The notes: generated from the sequence alone by a model not told the origin. A DNA stretch of 64,000 bases from Ascarosepion bandense (GCA_037127315.1 JBBBDQ010000350.1:581001-645000); one strand, 5' to 3'; shown: positions 20,831 through 31,252, numbered from the stretch's first letter. A program made the numbers and translations.

Positions 20831-22079
20831 CACCATCAAAGATAATTTTCTCTTGTGGTGACATAAAACATTGCTAAACAATCACCGAATAGCAGACGCA
20901 GTTCGTAAATTTGTAAAGCGGTTCTATGACGTCACATCGCGTGAGAGACCGAAATGTTAACAGAACCATATGTCTAAATGCAATGTAATGTGTTATGACC
21001 AGATTGAAATGTGATTTTATTAAATGTGGGTCATTTTGATTTAATGTAGATGGCCACTAATATGTGAAGGTTCTTTTGACTGTATGTATCTTTGTTGCCA
21101 TTTGCACGACGTTTTTGCCTTCTACAAGTGCTAGAAATTTTGAACCGAACTCTTTATTACAATCACTGGGCTATATGATCTGCGCTCCTTGCGGTTGTCA
21201 CTTTGTTGACCTTATCTACGGGCTGGTTGTATCTGTCAATCAAATCTGCCAGTTCGTCGCCTTTGAAGCCGGTTGTCAATTTGTTGACTTTATTTCGGCC
21301 AGATATATCAGTTAATTACTTCCGCCGTTCAAGGTAATATATTACATCTGTTTCGTTGTGATATTCGCAATTAACACCAAATCACACAAGTTTTTCTCAT
21401 TAAATTTCTTCATTGTTTTGGTTAACTAGGTTTAAATAAATATGACATTTTTCAACAAAAGGCAATTATTCGTTGTGGAAGAATTGCCGATTGAAATAAC
21501 TCACTTTAATGAAACAATAAATTTTACTTTCTCTTTTAATCGTCTCGGGTTCTCTTGATTGAAGAACTTGCGTCTATAGCAACAAAACATTATTTCGTCG
21601 TCAAAGAGATAAGATAATTTCAAGTCCGAAACAAACAGCTTCCGCCGTGAAGAGAATAAAACTACGTCTTAGGTTCACGAAAGGAGCTTCTCGGAACCTC
21701 GAGGGAAATTACGTTGGCTTTTTTCAATTTTAAACCCAATTTCTTTCCTTTTTTGTGCTGAAAAATGGCAACTTTTAATTCCACATTCAAAACAAGAATG
21801 AAATTTCTATTTATAAAGTTCAAAAACTGAACATTCTTTGAAACATTTTCAATTTCCTTAATTAATTTGACACAAAAGAATTTGAATGCTACAACCAGCC
21901 CGGAACAAATGAGAAATATTTTCTAAAACTTATTACAATTCACGTTGCATTTCTTTGTTTTTAAAGCGCTTTACAGTTTAAAATCGGCAAATAACACCAA
22001 TTGGTAATTAACGAGGTTATCGATACGTCTTTTATAGGGATTAGAATTTTTCAAAACATTCTAGGGGAAAAACAATAGC
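20831..22079. other. No recognised gene apart from one small candidate
   Basis: Mostly AT-rich sequence without shared repeats. The exception is the signal-peptide-like frame at 21064-21315, described separately. Confidence 0.5.
21064..21315 (+). other. Signal-peptide-like open frame, no ATG start
   Basis: The frame reads KVLLTVCIFVAICTTFLPST, then SARNFEPN, which looks like a secretory signal with a cleavage site after SAR or STS. About 55 residues follow with Cys residues in a CAPCGC pattern and two later single Cys. The first in-frame codon is GTG, and an ATG lies one base out of frame at 21062, followed at once by TGA. Either this is an exon joined to an upstream start, a pseudogene with a small indel, or chance. 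The family is not recognised. Confidence 0.2.
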
Positions 22080-22630
22080 ACAATATGAGATTTTTTTCTG
22101 AGGGCTCCAACTACAAATGATATTCTTGGTGTCCTTCTATATCACATCTTTGAGATTCCACTTCAAGACCCTTGTATTTTGATAGTTTTTCAAATTCATA
22201 TTACAATCTGTAGAGACGGTCATATTCACTGAAAAGTACATTCTTTTTTGTGGTCTTTGAACACGATGTTTGTTTGATTAGCTTTCATTGTTCTGTCTGT
22301 ATGTATTGTATAGTCCCATAAAATTGTTACAGGTCTTATCTCTGTAAAAGAGTATAACTGATGTTTGTATCTGTTTCTTGCAGTTCCCTTCGAGTAAAAG
22401 TTGCATATTTTCCTGTGCAGATATTGACCCGCTATCATGCTGAGTTTAAAATTTAGTTGGTGCTAATACCGTGCATTCTGATATAAGATGATCAGTTGTT
22501 TCTGGATATTCATCTCAAAATCCGCATTTAAGGTTAACACAATTTTTTAGTATGTGTGTTTGGTAATTTCTAGTTAGCAAGCTTTGGTCCTGTATATCCA
22601 ACGCAAGGCTAAGTATCAGGAGAAACAAAA
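22080..22630 (-). pseudogene. Non-LTR retrotransposon C-terminal fragment
   Basis: Minus-strand translation across two frame shifts gives a DHLISECTVLAPTKF-like zinc-binding stretch (about 22460-22510), GQYLHRKICNFY near 22390-22430, VTILWDYTIHTDRTMKANQT near 22275-22335, and FKDHKKECTF near 22230. The VTILWDF..TDR..ANRPDI style is the conserved C-terminal region found downstream of reverse transcriptase in many invertebrate LINEs. It is not the same family as LINE B, C or D here. Confidence 0.65.
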
Positions 22631-22639
22631 TTTGAAAGG

Positions 22640-23040
22640 TCTTACATATTACTTAAAGATACTTCTGTTCGGCCATTGTTAGGACTCCTGATTTAGAGGG
22701 ACTGAATTCATCTATATTTCAAAGGGATAAGACAGGTTTCATCTAGGTCTCAATAGGATGGCAGGATTCCTCTATGTTTCAACGAGATAGCAGGGCTTCC
22801 ATGTTTCAACGGAGCATGGCCGTAGGCAAATTAAGCCCAAGCCAAATGCCTGAGTAGAAGGGAACACCCTTCTTCCTCGGTTGCTGTTAGCTGAAAAACT
22901 ATGACTAGCGCTTGAGTTACTATCGTGAGTGACGTAACGAGTGGTTGTCATGTGATCACGTAACTTTAGCTCTACCAAAGGTAGATAAGCACCTTTAGTA
23001 TCCTTACAGGTGTATTATGCTTTATATTTCTTCACCCGCT
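22640..23040. other. GC-richer block, unidentified
   Basis: A block of more balanced composition with short internal repeats of a TCTATNTTTCAANG motif (22711, 22770, 22801). It may be an old SINE or LINE body. No copy elsewhere in the window. Confidence 0.4.
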
Positions 23041-23043
23041 TGT

Positions 23044-23139
23044 GAATATGTTAGATTCCTTTATTGCTGAACTAGCAATAAAGGAATCTAACATATTCAT
23101 TCTTTCATTACACCCGGCGTTGCTCGGGTGTAATGAAAG
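23044..23139. repeat. Two adjacent perfect hairpins at a family A 5' end
   Basis: Hairpin 1: 25 bp arms 23044-23068 and 23075-23099 with a 6-base loop. Hairpin 2: 15 bp arms 23102-23116 and 23125-23139 around GCGTTGCT. The second arm of hairpin 2 is the normal family A start, so the first arm is an inverted copy of it. Confidence 0.93.
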
Positions 23140-23605
23140 CTTTAAAACTAATTCATGGTCCTGGAGCTCAGACTCTTTGGACGTTGGTACGAAAGACTAA
23201 AAAACCAATAGTTGTCTCCAGTTAAAGTGAAACCGTAGACTGAAAGAAAAATGAATGGATGTAAATCAAATTTTGATTTCCTGGTATCGATATCAAATTT
23301 TCTACCACTATTGTAATAACTGCAACCTTGAAACTACTGACTATCGTCTCTTATGTCTTTGTCTATGAGTGTATCAATTTTGATTAAAATCGAACCACTC
23401 CTTCTATAACCCGATTTTTTTCGATTATCGATTTTCGATATTTATCGGGGGTGCCTCGACACAAAACTGAGCTAAGAACACTCGCAGACGCTTATAGTAC
23501 AACTGTGTAAATTTTCAAGAAAATTGGTTCAGCCGTTTCGGAGTCTATAGGTAACGGACACACACAGACAAAGTTCCATTTATAAATAAGTTTAGATTTA
23601 GATAA
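23110..23605 (+). mobile_element. Interspersed family A with internal deletion
   Basis: The 5' GGCGTTGCTCGGGTGTAATG is normal, but the expected preceding CTAGCAGTATAGCCC is replaced by an inverted copy of the start. The middle part (from about 23296) is deleted relative to the 18641 copy. The 3' TTATAAATAAGTTTAGATTT is intact. Confidence 0.82.
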
Positions 23606-24235
23606 AGTTTCTTATTTCTGTCATGTTTTTTTAACACAGATCATCATTCAGTCTTCTGTAGCTTTCAGAGATCTTTAAAGACCGATTTGTGTGGTTTTGT
23701 AAGACAGTTCTAGTTGTAGTAATCCTCTGCTTTCTTCAGATCCGGGCATACACAGAAGATCAACATCAGCCAGTAGCAAGCTATGGTTCAATTAAATATG
23801 TTCAAACAATTGCACCAAAGGAACAGCTAAAGTGTTTATGGCTGATATTCTGTTTTATTTTTTCATTCAATTATAAACCAAATGCACACACCTCTATTAT
23901 TCTGCTTTCACCTTCTCCTTCATTTGGATATGCTGTATTCCATTCTCTTACTGACTCTTGGATATTTATAGACTCCTTCGTGTTTCGGTTCATAAATGTT
24001 TGTGATAAATCTTGATCTCTTAAGTGTGTTTCCATAATTTTCCCTTTCTTGAATGTTACTTTCGTACATTTATCTAATCCAGACCCCATACCGATGTCAT
24101 TACGGAAACATTTTACAGTATTGAGAAGACCCTTCAACTCATTGTCTTCTTCGGCAGAGGGTTTAATATCATCAATGTAGAATAAGTGATTAAACATTTT
24201 CTGTTTTTACATTGTATCTGTAGTATTACTGTTTA
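23606..24235. other. No confirmed gene; one weak exon candidate
   Basis: A good pyrimidine tract and acceptor (CCTCTGCTTTCTTCAG, ending 23740) is followed by about 90 bp open in frame, ending near 23831 where no strong donor is seen. The rest is ordinary AT-rich sequence. A functional exon is possible but unsupported. Confidence 0.25.
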
Positions 24236-24966
24236 ATTCCCTCAAGGTTCTATCCTAGGTCCCACGCTCTTTCTGATCTACATTAATGATCTCCCCGATA
24301 CCATTAGATCCCAAGTTGGCATGTATGCCGACGACACAACAATCTACTCCCGCATCGATCAGAAACCGGGTCTGGACGACAAAGTGAACCTCGCTGCCGC
24401 ACTTGAAAGGGACCTCCAATCCGTAGTGACCTGGGGTAGGAAATGGTTGGTAAATTTCAATGCCTCCAAAACAAAGCTGTTATCAACTAACCACCATAGA
24501 CAATGGCATCTACCTCCCATTAGCATGGGACAGGCTAGCCTCCCAGAGAGTAAAATACTACGCCTCCTTGGCCTTACACTCTCGGCGGACCTCAAATGGA
24601 ATGACTATATTGAATCCATTGCCAAATCTGCTGCTATGAAAGTCGGCTCCCTGTGCAGGGCCCGGAAATTTTTCCCACCTGAAACTATTCTGCACATATA
24701 CAAATCTACCATCCGCCCGTGTATTGAATATTGCTGCAATATTGTATTGAATATGTAGGGTCAATAGACACCTCCTATCACACTAACTCCCAACTATTCT
24801 CACAACACTCATCTACCCAACCCTCATTCTCGGTATCCTCACCCGCCTATCACCCACCCTCTGTTATTTCCTATATTTAATCAGCCTTTCTCCACTCTAC
24901 GTAGCCCCCTGCACAGTAGTGGCAGTGACATGCCTTGCTCGGGGTGAAACGCTTATAAAAAAAAAT
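24236..24966 (+). mobile_element. LINE B, truncated, with internal deletion
   Basis: It begins within the RT at SILGPTLFLIYINDLPDTIR, holds an intact MYADDTTIYSR catalytic box (24321-24353), and remains open to 24758. At 24725-24770 the coding sequence jumps from the EYCCNI block directly to the 3' UTR (GGGTCAATAGACACC), a deletion of about 430 bp relative to the 51-53 kb copy. The 3' tail ends CGCTTATAAAAAAAAA. The 5' part is missing, as usual for truncated LINEs. Confidence 0.9.
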
Positions 24967-25018
24967 TTTTTTTAAATTCATGCGAGATAGGAATTAAGAA
25001 CAAATAACACTGAAGGAG

Positions 25019-25058
25019 CGACAGGGAGTACCCTTGAAAGACAGGGAGTACCCTTGAA
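25019..25058. repeat. 20 bp tandem duplication
   Basis: GACAGGGAGTACCCTTGAAA occurs twice without a gap. Confidence 0.95.
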
Positions 25059-25237
25059 AGACTCCTCGTCGAATATTTAAACAACTGAACATCACATGGT
25101 AAGAGATAATAAAGCCAAAATGTTGGTCCTATCATTTCCTGGGGATTTCCATTTTTTATATTTTGTTAGAGCTTGCCTAATTTTTCCATTCTTGCACAGG
25201 TTTATTCTTCATTATTTTTTGTTCTCATTTTATTCAC

Positions 25238-25545
25238 ACGGGATGTGCGTTGGAGTACAGTGATAATCGACTCGGAACGAGAGATCGGGGTGACGAGTTC
25301 AAACTCCGGTTGAATTCCTTGCATTCACTTATGCACAAATACCCTTGGGAACGGTAGTAATCCGTCTCTTCCCTCCAGTTCTGGGTTAGATAACAAAACA
25401 GATTGGGTTCTATAGCCTTGGCTGGCAACCAGTCCACCGCAGAAAGCAATGGCAACCTACTGCGAGATAATCTTCTGCCCAGTCAGTCATGTCTCTTTCG
25501 AGACATGATCGCCCAAAGCGTGTATCACATATGGCACTATACTGA
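25238..25545 (+). mobile_element. tRNA-derived SINE, full length
   Basis: A 308 bp copy of the commonest SINE here, flanked by TTTATTCAC (25229-25237 and 25546-25554). The tRNA-like head carries A-box-like and B-box-like (GAGTTCAAACTCC) motifs. The body contains the conserved ACCGCAGAAAGCAATGGCAA and TCATGTCTCTTTCGAGACAT blocks, the latter a short palindrome. It resembles octopus tRNA-derived SINEs in general type; I cannot name the family. Confidence 0.9.
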
Positions 25546-25554
25546 TTTATTCAC

Positions 25555-26163
25555 TCTGCTTTGGAATTATTTTCCCTTATGCTGCTCTAAATATTTTCCC
25601 AATATTTTTGCGATTCCTCAACAGATGGTGAATTTTTCATTTATAAATGTTTTCTAATTTCCTTGTAAAATTGAAGGTCCGTTTGTAACATCTTATTTTG
25701 TCGATAAAACCTTCAACGCTTTTCATATCGTCTTTTTCGTTTAATTCTTTCTTTGGTGGCGGAATTTTATTTACTTTAAATCTCATCTGATAATTTACAT
25801 CGGATTTCTTCAATTTCTCGCTTTAATTTTGTCTTGCATATTTTTTGTCTTAATATTATTATTATTATTTCACTTTACGTCTTAATATTTTCTACTTTAC
25901 ATTCTATAAACTCCAACAGTCTTTCACTCATTGATTTTGAACTTGTTCTGCTCTTTCGACATTAACATTATTTGCGTTATATTTCATTGTTTGCTAAAGA
26001 TATTTCTTGTTTGAATATCGTTTTTATACATATTTCTTTAAATATTGGCTCCTCATTTCCTTCTTAGAGAGATGGTTATAAATTCTATTAATTTACTGTC
26101 TTTGAAATCCTTTTGCTAAAAGTGAGCAATAGTTATCTTTTTCGAATATGGAGATGCACTGTC

Positions 26164-26205
<42 letters not shown>

Positions 26206-26227
26206 TAAAGCTTCTTAGTTGTGACCC
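25555..26227. other. T-rich, no gene
   Basis: T-rich sequence with an (AT)n tract at 26167-26202. Nothing else seen. Confidence 0.55.
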
Positions 26228-26800
26228 ATGTGTGTTATGGTTCAATAGATATCGGTTTCGAATGAGAAACCGGAGAGCAAATTTCAAGTTCCAGTTGAAT
26301 ACGTTCTATTCATTTACTCACAAATCAGTCAGTTAAATGCCATACGTGATACACTCTTGGGCGATCATATCTCGCAAGAGACATGACTGACTGGGCAGAA
26401 GATTTTCCCGCAGTAGGTTGCCATTGCATTCTGCGGTAGACTGGTTGCCGACCAAGGCTATACAACCCAATCTGTCCTATTATTTAACCCATAACGGGAG
26501 AGAAGAGACGGATTAATACCTTTCCCACGGATATTTGTGCGGAATTGAATGCAAGGAAGTCGACTGGAATTCGAACTCGGCTTCCCGATTTCTTGTTCCA
26601 AGCCGATATCCACTGCACCACGACGCACATCCACAAATACCCTTTGAAATTGTATTAATCCACCTCTTCTCTCCCCAGCTATGTATTGAATAGCAGGATA
26701 GATTGGGTTCTATAGCCTTGGTTGGCAACCGGTATACCGCAGAAAGTAATGGCAACCTACTGCAGGAAAATGTCTGCCCATGATCGTCCAAGTAACCGGT
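26228..26800 (+). mobile_element. tRNA-derived SINE split by another SINE
   Basis: The head and first part (26228-26325) and the remaining body (26632-26800) belong to one plus-strand SINE. It is interrupted by a complete minus-strand SINE. Its end is degraded compared with the 25238 copy. Confidence 0.85.
26326..26631 (-). mobile_element. tRNA-derived SINE nested in a SINE
   Basis: A full 306 bp copy, flanked by CACAAAT at 26319-26325 and 26632-26638, a target-site duplication within the host SINE. The head (GCCGATATCCACTGCACCAC complement) is at the high-coordinate end and the tail at the low end. Confidence 0.92.
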
Positions 26801-26850
26801 AATGAAATTTAAGAAAGTTTGAAATTCAACGTATGTCATTTAGTCAAAGT

Positions 26851-27108
26851 GTAAACAACGTTGTTTTTCATAGCATTAAACATGTCGGTTTTCATGTCAA
26901 AGAAAATGTATTTGCGGGAAGTTATACTGCACTACTTTATTCAAAAGACACTTGCAGTTGTAGCATGCAGAATTCTTCCGTAAACAACGTTGTTTTTCAT
27001 AGCATTAAACATGTCGGTTTTCATCTCAAAGGAAATGTATTTGCGGGAAATTATACTGCACTACTTTATTCAAAAGTCACTTGCGGTTGTAGCATGCAGA
27101 ATTCTTCA
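26851..27108 (+). repeat. 129 bp tandem duplication of the mariner N-terminus
   Basis: Two copies (26851-26979 and 26980-27108) that differ at a few positions. Each includes the start of the transposase frame (ATG at 26882 and 27011) with a KKMYLREVILHYF-like first helix. Since 129 is a multiple of 3, the duplication keeps frame, but it is followed by a large deletion. Confidence 0.92.
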
Positions 27109-27655
27109 TGATTTACGATAATTATGAGCGTAGAAGATTGTGGGGTAAGCCCGCCCATTCATCAACATCGGCGGCAAATGGTTCGAAGCTTCTACTCTGT
27201 ATTTGGTGGGATCAGTTGGGTTTAGTTTAGTATGAGCTGGTAAACCGACCTAAACCAACACGAGTGTTCGCTGTTAACTACATCTGACGCTTTGGAGCTG
27301 AGCATTACAGAAAAACGGCCGCTATACGATCAGAGACACGACAAAGTGATTATTCAACATGTCAACACTAGGCCACATGTTTCAAAATTGGTGAAAATCT
27401 ACTTGAAAACGCTTAATGGGAAGTCCTACGAAACTTGCTGTATTCACCAGACATTGCCCTATCCAATTATCACTTTTTCCGATTGATGGTACATTGTCTG
27501 GCTGGGCAGCACTTTCATTATTATAAAGATGTTAAAATATCGGTCGACTCGTGGTTAGATTCAAATGACTTGTCGTTTTTTCCGAAATGGAATTCAAATG
27601 CTGCCAGAAAAATGGGTAAAATAGTGGCTAGTGATGGGCAATATTTTTAGTGACA
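26882..27655 (+). pseudogene. mariner transposase, internally deleted
   Basis: A DDE/D transposase of the mariner family. Seen: the duplicated N-terminal helix, then a jump near 27108 to YDNYERRRLWGKPAHSST (27114-27170), a WWDQLG block near 27208, RHDKVIIQHVNTRPHVSKLV near 27331-27392, YSPDIALSNYHFF near 27440-27478, and a C-terminal VASDGQYF at 27627-27650. The QHVNTRPH block has lost the Asp normally in HDNARPH. About 140 residues of the DNA-binding and early catalytic region are missing. The copy is inactive. Confidence 0.85.
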
Positions 27656-27813
27656 TGTTTCTTACTAAATTTTTGTCAATAAAACATTACTTTTTATGAA
27701 AATATCAGTGAGAACTTATTCAAGGTATTCACGGCTTCAAACAGTTTGCTAATAACCCTGAGGTGTCTAATGAACTTATATTATGAAGAGGATGAACACT
27801 AACCCACATTGCT

Positions 27814-27855
<42 letters not shown>

Positions 27856-28205
27856 GAGGTGAAAAGATAAAATGTATTAAGAACATTGGTTAGAAATATG
27901 GAAATAATCAGATGCTTAGCAAGAATATAAAAATCCGAAAGTGAAACGTGTTAGGGATGAATATACAGCTACGTTGGTTAAATCTGATGTTTGGATGAGA
28001 AATTTTTTTTTTAATATTGTAGGCGGTATAATTGATGATAATCGTTTCTATTTATAGTTGCACTATTTTAAATCATTCCAAAACGGTTTCATTTGGTATA
28101 GATCATAACTCAGTTAATTGCCATACGTAATACACAATAGTGATAACCTCTTGCGTAGCAAACAGTACGGATTTTGATAGGCTGGAACCACTATTGATAT
28201 CCTCT
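27656..28205. other. No gene; microsatellites and a SINE scrap
   Basis: It includes (AT)n followed by (GA)n at 27818-27856. A piece near 28100-28150 resembles the last part of a minus-strand tRNA-SINE (TTGCCATACGTAATACAC). Nothing else is recognised. Confidence 0.45.
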
Positions 28206-28511
28206 CATTACTGACGGAATCATTGAATCACAACAAATACATCTCAAGAAAGATTGTATTAAATATTTCAAAGAACTTTGACAAAGTGGGACATAAAAGG
28301 TTATTGCACCAGCCTCCTACCAATAAAATCCTTGAAATAGTCTTCCTAATTACCAAGTCCTTCCTAACGGGTAGGTCTCCGAGGGTATTGTTAAGGGCCA
28401 GTCCTCCGAGGTACAAGCGATCAATGCAGGTGTCGACCAACGTCCGCTCTTTAGTTTACATAACTAATCTGCCTATCATTATATTACAATCATTTGTGAA
28501 TATCTCTTCTG

Positions 28512-29080
28512 ACGATTCTTCTTCTATGTGCCCTGTCATTTCAGGACGTAGGTGATCATGACCTTTCACGTCTCCCTATCCCTTGTGGCTCTTAGCAGGC
28601 TTTCTCCTGTTACACCACACAACGCTCGTTCCGTCATTCACTTGATCAGGCTCTTCAAATATGTTATCCGCTGCTTTCCCCTGTCTCTTTTACCCTCTAT
28701 CTGGCCTGTTAGTATCAGGTTCTCCAAGCCATCCTTTCTCAATGCATGTCCCAGGAACTTCAGCTCTCTGTTCCTGATGCTCAGTATTAATTTACTTTTC
28801 GTTTCCATCCATTCCAAAACCTCATCATTGCTCACATGCTCGATCCACGATACTCACAGCATCCTTCTGTAGTATCACATTTCAGTGGCTTCAAGTTTTT
28901 CCTTCATCTTCGATGATATTGTCCAGCATTCACTGCCATATTGAAGAACGGACATCTCATAGCAATCCTTCTTTGTTTCTAATGAAATTGTCCTGTTTCT
29001 TAATACTTTACTCAACTTCTGGAATGCTTCCTTCGTCATGCCAATTCGCCTTCGGATCTGTGTCGCAATTTCCGTTGATG
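28512..29080 (-). mobile_element. LINE D 3' fragment (RTE-like)
   Basis: On the minus strand: GMTKEAFQKLSKVLRNRTIS near 28985-29045, YGSECWTISSKMKEKLEATE near 28880-28935, then LILSIRNRELKFLGHALRKD and LENLILTGQIEGKRDRGKQR. The terminal half reads like the C-terminus of RTE/BovB-type endonuclease-reverse transcriptases. It inserted into LINE C. Three other fragments of this family are in the window. Confidence 0.82.
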
Positions 29081-29310
29081 CTGACGATACAAGGATATAT
29101 ACAAGCATCTTAAAAACTGTAGAAGACCAGGCCTTGACAACTGATCTCTACTTTAACAGATCAGTGGGGGGCGGAACTGGCTGGTTGCAATCGGTCCCAC
29201 GGAAATTAAACTGGTAACGTTCTATCATTCCCCGGAAAATCTACATATGATCGACCACTAAAAATACTGGAAAATTGTCTGTTCTTTATATTGTTCCAGT
29301 AAATACCTGA

Positions 29311-29613
29311 TGTGAATTGTGATGCAATGGATATTGCCTCGGAACGACAAATCGAAGAGCCGAGTTCGAATTCCAGTTGAATCCCTTGCATTCACTTACG
29401 CACAAATACCCTTGAGAAAGGTATTAATCTCCTCCCTCCAGTTATGGGTTAAATAATAAGACAGATTGTGTTCTATAGCCTTGGTCGGCAACCAGTCTAC
29501 CGCAGAAACTAATGGCAACCTACTGCGGAATAATATTCTGCCCAGTCAGTCATGTCTCTTCCGAGACATGATCGCCCAAGCGTGTATCACGTATAGCAAC
29601 TGACTTACTGAAG
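29311..29613 (+). mobile_element. tRNA-derived SINE, full length
   Basis: A 303 bp copy within LINE C, flanked by TACCTGA (29304-29310 and 29614-29620). It has the GCCGAGTTCGAATTCCAG B-box region and the TCATGTCTCTTCCGAGACAT palindrome-like block. Confidence 0.9.
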
Positions 29614-30110
29614 TACCTGACTTCACCATCTATCTTCTACTTTTAAAAGAACTAGATCAGGCTGAATAAAGAATACTTTCTAGAGTTCCAAAGCGTCTCT
29701 CTGCGTCCTTGTGTGTGAGGTTTTCACTCTACCACCCCTTTGTCACCAGTATATCGATGACCGATTGCAATTTATATGGAAAGTGTTCACTCGACCTATA
29801 TTACTTTTGTTCCATAGTTTTAGACTTCGGTGTTAAGGCCCTCCATGTCACACACATTGTAGTTAACCACCTTAATTCCCTCGGTATTTCATTGGTTATA
29901 TGTAGATTCCACTCGAACAGCTTTCTATAAACTGCTGCTTTGTGGAACTGACTCCCAAGAGGATGCTTTCTCGATCACTACAAATTCAACCTGTTCAAGT
30001 CAAGGGTCAGTCGTTAGCTTCCCCACAAACTATGCTTCTTAATTTGTAACATTCTACCTCGAGTAGCTTTAGGCCTTGTACAAGGTGAACATAATTTTAA
30101 ACAAAATTCA

Positions 30111-30619
30111 CCTCAGAAGCTTCTAAAAATATTCTTTTTCTAGTCAAGCTACTTTTCTATATTGTCACTCTTAACTTCTATTAAATTTCTTTTTGTTATA
30201 TTTTCAAAGATATTTTCTCATTCTTGTCAGTGTTTTCAGTTTCTTTTGCTGATTGTTCTACTTTTATTTCTTTTTTATTTTCACATTTTCAAATAACATT
30301 AACTTAAAATATTCTGTTTCTTTTTTTGAGTTCATATCTTTCGTGATACATGAGAAAGTCATATTTAGTGTAAAGATAGTTTGGTTTCATTAATGTTTAT
30401 CACTTTTCTGCTCAGTTACGCCGTGATAGCACAGTCCGTTGCGATAGATTATCGGGGTTGACTAGAACCGTGAATAATGTTAAAAACAAAGGTCGCAAAC
30501 AACAAAATATGATTATTTTTCAAATTTCACTTTGTGAATTGCTTGTTCAAAATTGTTAATTCTTTTGACTTACACCGATAAAAATATAACTTCCCATAAC
30601 AGAGACAACTCATTAATAC

Positions 30620-30623
<4 letters not shown>
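30111..30623. other. No recognised feature
   Basis: T-rich to AT-rich sequence; nothing seen. Confidence 0.5.

Positions 30624-30666
<43 letters not shown>
30624..30666. repeat. (AT)n microsatellite
   Basis: About 43 bp of AT dinucleotide immediately before the large foldback. Confidence 0.97.
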
Positions 30667-30669
<3 letters not shown>

Positions 30670-30687
30670 TATTGAGGCAGCAAATAA

Positions 30688-31130
30688 TTTTCTAAACATA
30701 TACTGTTAAATATAAGAGACAATCAATATCTATTATGTTTAATCCTGAGCTGTTCTAAACGTCATAATTTGGCTTTAATTTCAGTTGAAAATAAAGAAGA
30801 AACTCTCCAACATTTAGATAATTTATCAATTTGGTTCTAAGCTTTCGGCTCACATGAGCCATCTTCAGAGAGGTTATTAAGACGGTAATACACAAAATAA
30901 AATCGTCGGTGTTGGTGGATGTTATTGTATTACCGTCTTAATAACCTCTTTGAAGATAGCTCATGTGAGCCGAAATCTTAGGAACAAATTAATAAAAATT
31001 ATCCAAATGTTGGAGAATTTTTCTCTTTATTTTCAACTGAAATTAAAGCCAAAATACGATGTTTAGAACGGCTCATGATTAAACATAATAGACATTCATT
31101 GTCTCTTATATTTAATAGTATATGTTTAGA
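30688..31130. repeat. Large foldback (palindrome), about 205 bp arms
   Basis: Arms 30688-30892 and 30927-31130 are reverse complements with few differences, separated by a 34 bp loop. Both arms contain GGCTCATGTGAGCC-like stems next to CTGAAGA and CGAAA on opposite strands, hammerhead-like in part. No stem III or cleavage site could be built, so no ribozyme is called. A one-arm relative is at 20575-20830. Confidence 0.9.
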
Positions 31131-31252
31131 GAATATATTTGTATATCTGAATATATATATATATATGTATAAGAAACGAAGAAAATAAATGCATCGTTCA
31201 AAACATTAATTTAAAACAGTGCTCAATATAAAAGTAAGGCAATTAATATTTA

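Larger units (their letters stand above)
28206..30110 (+). mobile_element. LINE C, interrupted by LINE D and a SINE
   Basis: Three plus-strand pieces of one non-LTR element. 28223-28500 shows RT motif A (ISKNFDKVGHKRLLHQ) and an altered SFLTGRSPRV block. 29075-29300 resumes at ADDTRIYTSI (motif C, YADD-like) and the following GGRNWLVAI block in shifted frames. 29614-30110 carries the C-terminal TAALWN.LPRGCF..HYKFNLFKSRV region near 29928-30015. Jockey/CR1-like style; the exact clade is not certain. Many stops. Confidence 0.65.

Noticed and set aside
26093..26336. Frames rich in Tyr-Ile repeats on both strands
   Set aside because: They read through an (AT)n tract; the same applies to similar frames near 3.9, 16.5, 37.5, 38.5, 43.3, 61.2 and 61.7 kb.
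30837..30980. Hammerhead ribozymes in the arms of the 30.7 kb palindrome
   Set aside because: CTGAAGA, stem II and GAAA are present, but no stem III or cleavage site could be formed.
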